From NCBI RefSeq assembly GCF_010183535.1, contig NC_071333.1, forward strand, positions 11,902,587-11,966,586: DNA of 64,000 bases. The letters run 5' to 3'. The stretch is from Caenorhabditis remanei (Eukaryota > Nematoda > Chromadorea > Rhabditida > Rhabditidae). Positions 25,863 through 37,004 of the stretch are shown piece by piece (positions within the stretch are counted from its first letter, which is position 1; each line of letters starts with the position of its first letter). Below the pieces are notes generated by a model. The model was not told the DNA's origin. It saw only the letters and a program-made list of their open reading frames with translations, and did not search any database. Made by a program: the position numbers and the translations under genes.

Positions 25863-28470
25863 CTGGGAAATGAGTTTGAAAAGAAATGTGGCTCACAGGT
25901 TTAAGAACGAATTCACTCGACAATCAGAAAAAAACTAGATTAGCAGTAAGAGGGGACTGTGCACAGGTTTCGTTAGATAATCAATGATATGACATATTTT
26001 GGATTACTCCAACAATTTTTCGGTTTTACCAGCTGTTGATAAATCCAAAATAAATGTTAGGACCATTATGAAGAACAAAGTTTCTAAAAAACTATACTTA
26101 ACAATAAAAATTTCACAGTTCCCAAAAAGTTCTAATGGTTCAGTCGAGAAGCGTGTATCTCGTTGCAGCTTATTACTTTAATTTGACTTGTTTTTCAGAA
26201 CAATTTTTGGTATCAGTTTTACGTGCGACCAAAATAATCTAGGAGTACTGACCTATTCGTGAACCATTTTGGTCAGTGTTTGATAATGATTTCAAAATTT
26301 GAGTTTTTGGTGACATCCTTTTTGCACCGTGTACCAGTCTACTACCGAGTGACTGAATTACAATAATATTGTGCGGATTTCTCTCTATTTTAGTCAATAG
26401 TTGTTTCATTCTTTGTAAATCATATTGTTCTTTGTTTTGTCATGTTCAACACATGAAATCTCTGCTTCTTTCTAATTTTTTCCTCCGAAAAAAAAATTAT
26501 GGGTAATAAAACGTATCACATTTCATTGAAGTTCAATTCGCCAGTCATTTCATTTTCTTCCCTTCTTTTTCCCTCCAACTCGACCAATTCGAGTCAACCC
26601 GTAAGTATCTAATTTGTCTATACACTCGAGCGAGAAAAGTGCTTTCGAGTGCTCATTTTCTTTTCTTTCCCTTCTGAAAATCTTAACGTCAACAAGTGCT
26701 GAATAATTTGTCATATATTGTGATGTTGGCATGGAGAGAAAGAATTGGAATGAGTTTCCGAAAAGGGCTGTGCTTAGACATTCAGGCAGAAAATGGCTGC
26801 ATTTCATCGTCACTCCGCGAATAAATGGAAAACTATTCGTCACGGCCTTTTCGATGGGTTTCACTTCATTTTCTCAACCAGAATTCATTGTATTCTCAAC
26901 GACAAAACTGACGTCGGTCCGGTGGAGAATGAGTTTATTTTCAGTCTCAGTTTGTATTGATAATGAGAAAATAGCTTGAGAATCAGATTAGCTTAAAAGT
27001 AAACATATCAGTCAAACTCACAAAGTTCTGTTTATTTATTTGAATAAAATTGAATCAGTCTGGGGTTAACTGTTGAGTTAGCCAAGTTTGTTTTGATATC
27101 AATTTGTCTCGCTTATCAGCAGTTCACGGAAATTAAATGAGAAAGAAATGAGGTAGACTTATCAAAACATGGTGACTCACCCAGAAACAATATGACTCTG
27201 TCAACTTAGCTCCATATTTGAATAGTGACTCTTTTTTGAAGTTACAGTCAGATTTTTCTACTGTAGGTAGGATAACTGGCCTTTTTCTACTCTCTTCAGA
27301 AGTTTATACTTTGTAAGAAAACATTAAACTTAAATTTTCTGGCTGTAACACATTGTTATGAGTAAACCCTCATATGTAGCAGATAAGAAAAACCTATCAT
27401 ATATAAATTATACCCTAGAAATCTTTTGCGACGACAATTCTTACCCAGTATCTTGTGACAATTTTCTTTAGAAATCAAGAGGAAATTTCGAAAATTCTCT
27501 TTCACCTTTTCTATCAACTAGTTCAAATGGTTGAGACTAATTTGATAGAAACGCGCAACAGTTTAGTTCTTCCTTTTCCTTTTTCTGTTCGAATCTTCTC
27601 CTCTACGGGTCACTCACTATCTGTGGCAGTTTTTATCAATTCATCCTAAATGTGTCTTCACTGACCGACTGGTCTACACATATATCAGATTTTTATTTTC
27701 TACAGTTCTTTTCTCGCTTTTTCCGCAATTCCAAAAATTGGAATGACAGCTTCAATGACTGCAAACGAACATGTTCGTGGGTGTACGACGTACACCAATA
27801 ACAATTTTAGAATCAGTTTTGTTTGCCTCGTGGAAAATTATCAGTGTTTGAAACCAGTTTCCTCGACTGTCATGAACATGTCAACTACTTGTATGTACCG
27901 CTAAGCAGTTAGTTTTTATTAAGTCGAAAAGTTATTTTCTCACTACCATGAAATTGTGCAAAACTATTTCATATGCTCAATTTTGTCATAAAACATGTTG
28001 AATGGGCAATCGAAAAAATGAATTCATGAAATTTATAATCTATGTTTTTATATTTCAATTTCGAATAAAAAGCAATAACGTTCTGTCATTTTTTTTTGTG
28101 GAGCAACACTAAAACTACAAAACCAGTTCCTCATTGGAACATAACCAAATCCATTTTTTTTCATCTTCAATTTTCCCATTTCCTTTTTTTCTCTAAAAGA
28201 GAATCGATTCTCACTGATATAATTGGAATTAACCTCACCACATTTTTTCTCTATATTTACTTCACCTCTGTCATATGCTTATCATATTTTTCTCTTTTTC
28301 ATTCTCAGTTTCAGAGCAGACTTTTGCTAAAACTGTTGCTTGAACTTTCCTATCAGTCACTTTCTACCGCACATATTGATACCACTGTTGACACTTTCAC
28401 TATATATACTTTTTTTTCTTTTTAACTTTTTTATTTCAGCACTTCATAGTTCCAATCCTAGTTGCTCACA

Positions 28471-29429
28471 ATGCAAAGTCTTTCTTCAATGTTGTCTCCG
28501 GTATATTTCAAAACACTTATTTCGTTTTCATCCGACACTGTTTCAGCTCAAGTCAAGTCCTTCCAGCTCTGTTTCTACTGATCAACAAGGAAACATGAAC
28601 TTCCAAACACCTCTAAGCATCACTATTCCACCAAATGACTACGAGATGGCTGGAATTCGGGTGATTTTGTGTCTTAGTGGCTAAGTTGTTATAAGTTGTT
28701 TTCTGATAACATAATTAGGCGGAAATAATTTTTTTTTTGAAACAATAAATACCTTTCAGCAATTCGCCAATGACCCATGTCAAGGGGATCAATCCAACTC
28801 GATGTGGCCGATTACGGTATAAGATTGTATTATATATCATGTTTCAAAGTTTCATTTCAGTATAATCAACAACCATTGTTGGCTTCAAAGGATCCGAGCA
28901 TGGATGCATTGGCTACATTGAATGCCGGACTAGGAAACCAATACACTTATCAGATGTTCGACGCGGAGCAGGCCGGCCATAGTCAGCAGCAAAACGTCTT
29001 CCAAAACGATCCGTGAGTTGTTTTCGTTTCATAATTTTAAGTATTAGGTGGTAAACTCATTTTAGCTTTTGTTTTAAAGCTTATCAAAACCTTTTTTTTT
29101 AGAAATTTATCAAAATTGGTTACTTTATTTTGAGAACAGATAACTTTTTCTTGTAAACATATTATTTCATTTTCAGGCGAATAGGATATGACAAGATTGT
29201 CTATGCATCTGCAAATGTCCTTCCATACAAGGATCTCTATTACCAATGTGCATACGGAGAACCCAAAACCGAGAGGATGGCCATCCGTCACAAGCTGGAC
29301 GACGACGACGCCGGACCGGAGGCGAAACGTCAATGTGTAGGGGAACCGCCAAGATTTGGAAATGAGCGAAGCGTAATTGTTCAGAACACCAGCGTCATCG
29401 GTAGCTCTTCGAACACTCATGAGACCTAA
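28471..29429 (+). CDS. Unrecognised 201-aa protein, polar with acidic/basic C-terminus
   Basis: Exons: 28471-28500, 28547-28660, 28760-28816, 28861-29012 and 29177-29429. A shorter form of 175 residues could start at the in-frame ATG 28595. The upstream ATG is preferred because its 10-codon exon ends in a good donor and joins in frame. The N-terminal half is Ser, Gln, Asn and Pro rich, as in unstructured regulatory proteins. The C-terminal half has a Tyr-rich block (KIVYASANVLPYKDLYYQC), then RHKL, a four-Asp run and EAKRQC, which together resemble a nuclear localisation and acidic patch. No known domain is recognised. The next gene on the same strand is also small, polar and unrecognised. 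Confidence 0.65.
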
Positions 29430-30366
29430 TTCTTCTTCAAATCTTATTTTTCTTTATTTTTCCGCTTTCCTGTCATCTCTGCCATCACCCGTAGTAACGA
29501 ATGTATTTTGTTTAGTATTCCTACTCGCCAGTCACACTGTTCGTTTCTCTCTCTTTTTTTCAACGATCTACTGCTCCCTTTTTTCCTCTCTCTTTCCTCT
29601 CTTTACCATGAAAATATCTGCATTAATGCAGTGCAAAAATTGCCTCTATTTCTCTTTCCCTTTCCTTCTCCATTTCAATTCAATGTTTGATGTGGAACAG
29701 GCAGACAAACGCTCTGTTGTGTTCGAAATTCGATTTTGATTTTGATAAAAACCTTTCATTTCCATTTCTCAACATTTTACTCCCACTCATTTTTCTTCGT
29801 CAAAGCCAAGAATCAGTTCGTTCGAGCATTACATATTAGCCGATTGATTAACCACTGAACTCAACCTATAATTTACATAGAAATGCACGCAGAAGGCACA
29901 AAAACCTTGCCTCTTTCGAGCGCATTTTGTGCCCTCCTCCTTTCTTTACCCATTTTTATAAGCACTCAGCACATGAAACCGCGTCCCATAAAAGGATAAT
30001 GCAAGTGACTCTTGGCCCTGGATTTTATATAACCACATTAAGTATCCGTGATTTTGAAGGAAACTTGTGGCTAGAAAGCGCTTTTCGATTTTTTGTGGTG
30101 AAAGCAGTTTTCTCTCCTGGTGCCCCAAATAAGAAAGGCTAAAAAGAAAAAAAAACTAATTTGGTGTTAGATTTATAATGAGAATTTTCGTTCTTTTTTT
30201 GCCCTTACCACGACCTGCTCGCCGCTCTCTTGCTCACAAAAAAACCTTCTCAATTTCCTCATTTCTCATTCAGAAAGGCTCCACAAGTTCTTTCGACAAC
30301 GTTCTCCTCTCAATTGAAAGTTCCAATTTTATCCACCGACTTTTTAACTGCAATTCGAGTTTGAAA
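29430..30366. other. Intergenic, pyrimidine-rich
   Basis: 3' UTR of the preceding gene followed by a promoter for the small gene at 30367. I see no supported exon; open frames here are composition-driven. Confidence 0.3.
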
Positions 30367-30724
30367 ATGTCACAAGAGGTAAGAAGAAAAGTTTATGGGT
30401 GTTAACAATATTTCCGTGACTTTTTTCAGAACAAATCGAACAGTTTGAAGAGAAGCTACCCGGAGGAGAACGATGGTTTGTTTACAAAGCTTCACATATT
30501 TCTTTTTTAATCGTTTATATTTCAGAACCACACCAACAGGAGACCAGTGGAACCCTCACTAACGTCGCTTCCATCCTCAGATCCCAAGAGCAACAGAACG
30601 CCGAAGCCGTTTTCGCTCAACCACTCCCTCCAATCAAGGTATGATAACAAGTAACATCAGTATTTAGACTTCTGAATTCCAGGGTTTCATTCCACCACCA
30701 AACACTCCATGCTCCGAAGACTAA
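30367..30724 (+). CDS. Unrecognised 70-aa polar protein
   Basis: Exons: 30367-30378, 30430-30475, 30526-30638 and 30683-30724, phase-consistent, with AATAAA at 30923-30928. The first exon codes for only four residues. The protein has a basic start (NSLKRSYPEE), a Gln/Glu-rich middle with TLTNVASILRSQEQQ, and a Pro-rich end (GFIPPPNTPCSED). No signal peptide or membrane segment. It is too short for the open-frame listing because of its introns, but four frame-preserving junctions make it credible. Function unknown. Confidence 0.65.
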
Positions 30725-30929
30725 AAGTGCACGTGTCAATCATCGCCATACATGATGAGGAAGAAAGAATAGAGTTTCATCACTTTTCTTCATTATAAAT
30801 TTTATTCTTACTCGCCGCTTCTAACAATTATACTAAATTATTGCACAATCTTTCTTGAAAGAGATATACCTTTCTTCTCTTATTCTTTCTGTAATGTGGA
30901 ACTTCCGACTGTAAAAATTCGAAATAAAT

Positions 30930-31590
30930 AATCGAGTCAGCAAAAGAATCTTTGTTTTCGGGCGTTGTTTCAGAATAAATTCAAGCGAAAATACGGCGTG
31001 TGAGGGTCACATGTGCGCTCTCCAACATCTTTCGAAAACGTTATTTGTTCTTTCGGCGGTTAGCAAATGTATAGAGCGTCTTCCCAAGGTTAGTCATGCT
31101 AGGTAAAACAGTTAACTGAACTTCTCATTAATTTTCTATTCTATTTTTGCGGTAACTATGGAGTCCAGAAAACGAAAGTATGTTTAAAAAAAGTTTGGAT
31201 ATATAGATATTTAGAAAGTTATTCTTGTTATCTAATTGAAAGATCCATAGAGACTTAGAATTAGCGGAGATCTCATTTATTCGGATTATCTAATACAGGT
31301 CAGAAAAAGAAATCTCCGTGTCCTATCACATTTAGTGTGTATTTTTTGAGGGCCGGTATATTTGGTTCGCAGCCTCTGCGCACTGTGCACAGGCAAAGAA
31401 AAGGCAGGGGCCGCTTATTGATTTTCCTTTCTCTTACATTCCGAATCTTTCTTTGCGGTTTCTTCAAAAATTAACTGCACAAACCCGGTTGGAGAAATTT
31501 TTAGAATTTTTCTTGGTTAAAATTATCTTTATTCAATTGTAACCAAACCACTTATCACCAATTTTTCTTTGCCCAGGCCAAGTCCGCAGA
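30930..31590. promoter_or_regulatory. Intergenic/promoter of the MAP kinase kinase gene
   Basis: No coding exon seen. A GCCCAGG acceptor-like site at 31571-31577 precedes the ATG at 31591. Confidence 0.3.
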
Positions 31591-33638
31591 ATGTCGTCAA
31601 GTCGAGTGCATGCAAACAGAGTGGCGTCACGCAGAGGTAACCTACCTAGTTTAATGAACACGGCAGTCAATAATGACGAAATCTTTCGTTTTTCGGCACT
31701 CCACACGTTCCTGCACATACTATTCAGACTCGCGGATATTTCGAAATATTGTTTTCTTTTCAGTAAAACGACTCGGAAAAGACAACTACCTCCGGCTATG
31801 CCGGACGGAAACGGGCATACACCTGTAAGGTTTTTTCTAGAATAAACGGTTAAAAATGTATTTGAATATGTTCAGCCCTTTGCTCCGCCACGGAACCGGC
31901 ATAATCTGGCGAAGCTGAATCTAAGTGGGATGCGGAATCCCGAACCGGATCTGTCAAATGAAGATAATATGAACAGTTTGTGAGTTTTCTGCTGTGAATA
32001 ACTGAAGAACTCACGGTAATTAAAAAATTTGCAGAGATTACGTTCGGAAATATCTGTCAAACACATTAGTACTACCGCCGAAAGATGAAATTCATGAATT
32101 CGCGCGTGATCACTTACAGGAATTGGAACTTCTTGGCAATGGAAGTTTTGGAGTTGTCCGAAAGATGCTCCATCGACCAACGGGTGTAGAAATGGCTGTT
32201 AAAGTAAGCATTCCAATAGGCAAAGCAATTGAATATTTCATATTTGCAGAAAATCACACTTATAAACAATGGACCAGACGACGCTTTCAACAAATCAATG
32301 CAGAGGTTTCGGCTGGAAGTGGAAGCAACAAAAGCAGCCAGCAATTGCGATGAAATTGTCAGATACTATGGAATAACATTTCATGAGGTAAATATTTAGA
32401 TTTTCATGAAGGTATGTTGCAAACAAGTCATGTTGCAGGGAGTTGCGTGGATGTGCATGGAACTGATGGACCTATCTCTAGACAAATTGTATATGATTGC
32501 TCATGACATTCTGTCAGTGGATATCCCGGAAGAAATTCTTGGAGCTGTTGCAGTTGCGGTAAGTTTTTTTTTCAAATAAAGAGCAACTTTGATAAATTTC
32601 AGTCAAAACTCCAATTAAATTATGTTCACTTTCTCTAAAGTCTTTCCGGCAGTTGACAAAACTTTCGTTTTCATGAAATAGAACTATTCACGGTTGTTCT
32701 CTATCGAAATTCTATATTTCAGACAATTCGCGCTCTGGAGCACCTCAAAACAACTCATCACATCATACACCGAGGTAAATTGATTTTAAGAGATCAAGTC
32801 AGGAGAAATAGTTTTTGCAGACATCAAGCCATCAAATATTCTGCTGGACAGGCATGGCTGTGTCAAGTTGTGTGATTTTGGTATATGCGGGTACCTTCAA
32901 AACTCCGTTGCCCAGTCTGTGGATGTTGGATGTCGACCGTACATGGCGGTAAGCTTTTAGTTTCGTTTTATTGGTACACAGCAACCCCTAAAAGCTATAA
33001 AAAAACCAAGTTCTAGACAAAATGACTCAGAAATATGCGCCGGATTAGTATTTCGCAATGTATTTTGTTTTGAATGAAAATACGTTTTTTTTTTTCTGCG
33101 CTTTTTCCATATGTGATACTGATCTGTAGTTATGAAACAAAAACGTAGAATGATAATGACAAGAAAGACGGTACATTAAACTAATTTTTTTTTGTGAAAA
33201 CTTTTATTTTTCAGCCTGAGCGACTAGCTCCAAACGCCGATGGATATGACATCAAATCAGAAGTGTGGAGTCTAGGCATCACGATGGTAGAGGTAGCCAA
33301 CGGGAAGTATCCTTATGACGGTTTTCTCGATGCACCTATTTTGGACCAAGTCAGAATGGTTGTGTATGGCGATCCTCCAATACTGGATCCAAATCATGAT
33401 TTCTCGATGCCCATGAAGATGTTCATAGCTCAATGGTTAGAACTATTTTACAAACGTAAATTCTCATATATTTCTTTGCAGTACAATCAAAGATCGATTT
33501 CTAAGAGCAAGTTTTGAAGATCTCAAAAAAACTGGGATCTTCAAAGATTATATACGAGATGACCATAAGCGAATTGTTGGTCAATTTGTCTTCGAAATGT
33601 ATGAACATCGTCTCCGACTACCGTTTGCAAACTTCTAG
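31591..33638 (+). CDS. sek-3: MAP kinase kinase, MKK3/6 type (SEK-like)
   Basis: Core exons: 31798-31824 (start of frame from ATG), 31876-31979, 32035-32203, 32250-32387, 32439-32558, 32723-32774, 32821-32948, 33215-33435 and 33482-33638, giving 371 residues from ATG 31798. The same frame is open back to ATG 31591, which adds 69 residues. Kinase motifs in order: Gly loop LGNGSFGVV, AVK lysine, HRDIKPSN catalytic loop, DFG (CDFGICGYL) and an activation loop NSVAQSVDVGCRPYMAPER. The MKK3/6 loop has Ser and Thr in DSVAKT; here both acceptors are Ser. It should activate a p38-type MAP kinase by dual Thr/Tyr phosphorylation. The most likely start is 31798, because TTTTCTTTTCAG at 31752-31763 looks like a trans-splice acceptor. 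The symbol sek-3 is recalled and tentative. Confidence 0.85.
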
Positions 33639-34281
33639 CCTGTGCTTTTCCAATAATTTAATCTCTTTTATTGTTCATTTCCAAATTTTACGGAATTCCT
33701 CATATCATTTTTCTTTCTGTTCTTCTCAAAAAACTTGTTGCCTTGTTTTCTTCAAGTACTGACTCAAATCCATCATCACCTCATCATTTTTTAATTATTT
33801 CTTTCTTTCTTTCCCCCATTCGGTTTTTCCATTGTATAAGTGATAACATTCATGCATATTCTAGTCAAACACACCTTCAATTTGTGATTTTATCCAAAAG
33901 TGGTTATTCCAATCTAGGTTTTGTTTTGTGCTCTAATCAGCTTCTTCTGCTGAAGTGCATCATTCAATTTGTACACACTTTTTCCTCCCACCCTGACTCA
34001 TCTATTTGTCTTCACTTTCTATCACCTAACCTCGTTGTCACTTGATTTTTCATGGATGATAATGAAACATTTGGTGGGTGATCGGTTGGGAGGTTCCTGA
34101 TTGTTTTGAAACATTCGGTTATTATTATTATTAAGATAACAAGAACCATCCGCGCGGGGCGAAGGAGGTCAAGATATCCGCAGCGCAAAACAGTTGGGAA
34201 AAGGAAAACCGAAGAGATGAAGAAAGAGAAAAGAAGGAAAAGTTCTTGAATCGTATCCGTGAAACATTCAATTAGGTTACA
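33639..34281. other. Intergenic, MAP kinase kinase to first PAN gene
   Basis: A pyrimidine-rich 3' flank up to about 34050, then a purine-rich block (34140-34260) directly before the next start codon. No supported exon. Confidence 0.3.
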
Positions 34282-36484
34282 ATGCGATTTTCGTTTTTAC
34301 TTTGTCTGGCCAATTGGCTAGTTATTGCTAATGCGTCATGTGAGTTTTTTCTTTTTCTAGGACAGTTGATCAGTTATGATTATTGAGTATATTCTGACAA
34401 CAAATTTTCCCAATGATTGTATACTAGAACTTTCGACCAACGAACGTTCTGCTATATTGAACCAAGTTCAAACTTTGAGACAATCTCGGTTAACCTTTAT
34501 TAACCTTTAAGGTTACTGAAAAAAAGAAAAAACATCAAATAAGTGATGTTTATCAAAGATAGAATCTGTCGATTTAAAATTAATTTAAAAATCAATTAAT
34601 TTTTCAACTAATAAACGTATTTTTATTACTCTGTGCTGATGGAAAAATTTTGAACTTTAATTTCCAGGGCAATGCTTCAATGTACACCCAAGCCACGCCG
34701 TTTCAAACTCTGATTCCATCGTTGAGTTGTTCCATGTGACAGCCGGAGAATGCTTGAATTATTGTATTTCGCAAGCTGCACAGAAAGGAGTATGAAATTA
34801 TATACCTTTTCGAACCTACCCACATATTTTTCAGGATGGCTGTGTTTCCGTTGTATTCCACCGAAAGTTCAACACTTGTCAGCTTTATGGACATGGCGGT
34901 ACTCACAACGGTATTTTTTAAAAACTATACTTTGGATAAGTTTTTCACTTTTGATGTTTTTGAGGCGCTGAGGTGGTTTATCTTGAAGAACACGATTTCT
35001 ATATTAGGAGTAGTTGGGATGGACAGTGTCAAGACAAAACCACTCCGAGCAGAGGATACAAACAGAGTATTCAACATCTGCAATCGCAAAACACTGCCAA
35101 TTTACCACAATCTCCGTCAATTTCCAATTTACCGAAAGTAAGTTATTTCATTGACTCTCAAAATAAAATTAAACCTTTTTTAGTTTGAGAACTCTGACTT
35201 TCCGAAAGACCCGAACCCTCAAGTTATGAGAGAAAGCGTGCGAAAAGCTCCCGTTCATTTTGAAAACGAGATTTTACAAGAAATTGAACGCCAGCAGATG
35301 GAAGATGAATTTGATATGGATTACATGACCACTACTCAAGCACCAAAGAAGAAAACTCATCCAGATGTTATCACAACGTTTAGAAACCCAGCCAATAACT
35401 ATAGTAAGTTTTCTTTTCAAAAAAGCAAAAAGGAGTTGCCTGCTGCTGGAATCGAACCAGCGTCGCCACGGCCACAACGTGGAGTACTAACCACTATACT
35501 AAGCAGGCCGAAAGAGTGAGCGCTCCAGGGTGTTTATCTATTAGCTGTCGCAGAGAGTAAACGAAGAAAACGAAAGATTTTGCAGAGTGTGAGAAAGACG
35601 AGACGTTGTCGTACTTCTTGATTTATGGAAGTCGGTTATCAACAAAAATGTTACCACAAAGATTGAATGGTGTTGATCAGAGCAGTTGTTTGATGTATTG
35701 TAGTCAGAATATTGTAAGTATCAAATGAAACTAGAAATACGGTCATAACAATTTTAGAATGCAATCGGAGAAAATATTCCTTGTTATTCTCTCAATTATG
35801 AACCAACCAACGAGATTTGTGAAATGTATGGAGAACAAGAAAGAAATGAAAGTGATTCTTCAGTATTGGCTATCGATGATGAACACACTTTTGGAGACAA
35901 ATTTTGCATTAAAAGTGAGGGGAGCGTAAGCATAACTTGATATCACACAGAGCTTTTTTTCAGCAAAGAATCACTGTGATACGGAAACTCTCTACCCAGT
36001 TCACCTTTACAAGAAATTGACAAAAGATATAATTGGGAAGGTTCCCGGGTTAGACTCAAAAATGGCATGTCTAGCAGAATGTATTGAAAATAGAGAGTGC
36101 AAGGTAAGCTTTTGATTAAAAAACGATTCAATGATATCAGATTTCAGGCTGTTACCTATAAAAAAGGAATGTGCGTTCTTCATTCTGTTTCACCAAGTGA
36201 CGACGAGTCTCTGCTTCAAGATGGTCATGGAAAAACTATCGTAATTGAGAACGGATGTCATATTGCAAACAGAGTCAAGAATGAAGATACTAAAATTGGA
36301 GAAGGTACATGAGCTCGAAATAAGTAGTCGGAAAATGAAAATGTAAATTTCAGAAAACGAGGAGTCAGCTTCGTCGTGGCAAGAATGGAGTTTATGCCAG
36401 TACGGTGTAAAAGGAAGAAAAATGAGAGTTCGTCAAAGGGAATGCGATGATTGTGACGAGGATTTGCAAGTTGAGGAGTGTTGA
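34282..36484 (+). CDS. Secreted PAN/apple-domain protein with thrombospondin-like C-terminus, 453 aa (paralogue 1)
   Basis: Exons: 34282-34339, 34668-34789, 34835-34910, 34965-35137, 35184-35403, 35586-35713, 35758-35914, 35964-36103, 36148-36304 and 36354-36484. The first exon is a signal peptide (MRFSFLLCLANWLVIANA). Three PAN/apple-like cysteine modules follow, around residues 20-120, 195-285 and 290-390. They show C-x3-C patterns such as CLNYC, CLMYC and CLAEC, and late VVFHRKFNTCQLY and IENGC motifs. The end is a short thrombospondin type-1-like motif (WQEWSLCQY, RVRQREC). PAN modules bind proteins or carbohydrate, so this is probably an extracellular matrix or cuticle protein. Exon 4 uses a TTTGAG rather than TTCAG acceptor. 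The 182-base intron 35404-35585 contains a tRNA-His gene on the other strand. AATAAA at 36524. Confidence 0.8.
35437..35508 (-). tRNA. tRNA-His (GTG anticodon)
   Basis: Read on the minus strand it forms a full 72-base cloverleaf. The acceptor stem is GCCTGCT/AGCAGGC with discriminator A. The D arm contains GTATAGTGGTTAGTAC (B-box and A-box elements present), the anticodon stem is CCACG/CGTGG with loop TTGTGGC, and the T arm is GCTGG TTCGATT CCAGC. No intron. The base before the 5' end is G, as is common for His genes. A T-run on the minus strand at about 35431-35427 can serve as the Pol III terminator. It lies antisense in an intron of the PAN gene. Confidence 0.95.
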
Positions 36485-36715
36485 CACTATTCTGTTTGTG
36501 ACTATTTTGTACATTTCACTAATAATAAAAATTTTCGATTACTTATTTTATTTTTTGACATGCCAATAAACTATATATAACTCAATGCATTTACGACGGA
36601 CATAAATTAAAATTTAGTGTTCTGACTGTTTTCATCTTTTCACAAACTCTACCTCCATTTCTATGTTTTATTCCATTCCTCAAGATTAGACTTTGATCCA
36701 AAAAATTATCTTCTT

Positions 36716-36907
36716 CTACAATCGTATTTCCCGTCTAAACAAAGTACTTCCAAATGCGACGCGTTTTTGTCTCCGAGAAAATTCAACCGTGCCGATGAAG
36801 CTTTCTCGATTCATTCCCGCACGCAGCTTTTGTCTTCTCACCTCATCCGATAAATCAGGCAGTGCGTCAAAGACCCGTTCTTCAATCTCACCTAGCGATT
36901 CAGTCAT
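36716..36907 (-). CDS. Unrecognised 63-aa protein, single exon
   Basis: An ATG at 36907 opens an intronless frame to a stop at 36716, with an AATAAA on the minus strand at about 36672-36667, only 45 bases after the stop. Its composition is coding-like, with an acidic amphipathic start (MTESLGEIEERVFDALPDL) and a basic end rich in Arg (FRREIRL). No signal peptide. It might be a small mitochondrial or nuclear adaptor, but I do not recognise it. It lies between the two PAN genes, convergent with the first and divergent from the second (start 37005). Confidence 0.55.
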   Translation of the reverse strand: MTESLGEIEERVFDALPDLSDEVRRQKLRAGMNRESFIGTVEFSRRQKRVAFGSTLFRREIRL

Positions 36908-37004
36908 TGTTTCATCTTGAAAGCGTTTATTGACCCCAATTGGCTACCTAGCTGGCTTCTTCCTCCGAAATTCGTTTGTCGTTAGGCATTAATCAATTAT
37001 TGCA

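Larger units (their letters stand above)
23104..28470. other. Gene-poor 5.4 kb region with a diverged direct duplication
   Basis: No exon chain could be assembled on either strand. All open frames are under 120 codons, without coding-like composition or splice partners. The only internal structure I could support is a pair of related segments at 24306-24645 and 25521-25862, listed separately. The last few hundred bases are extremely pyrimidine-rich and probably belong to the promoter of the next gene. Confidence 0.4.
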
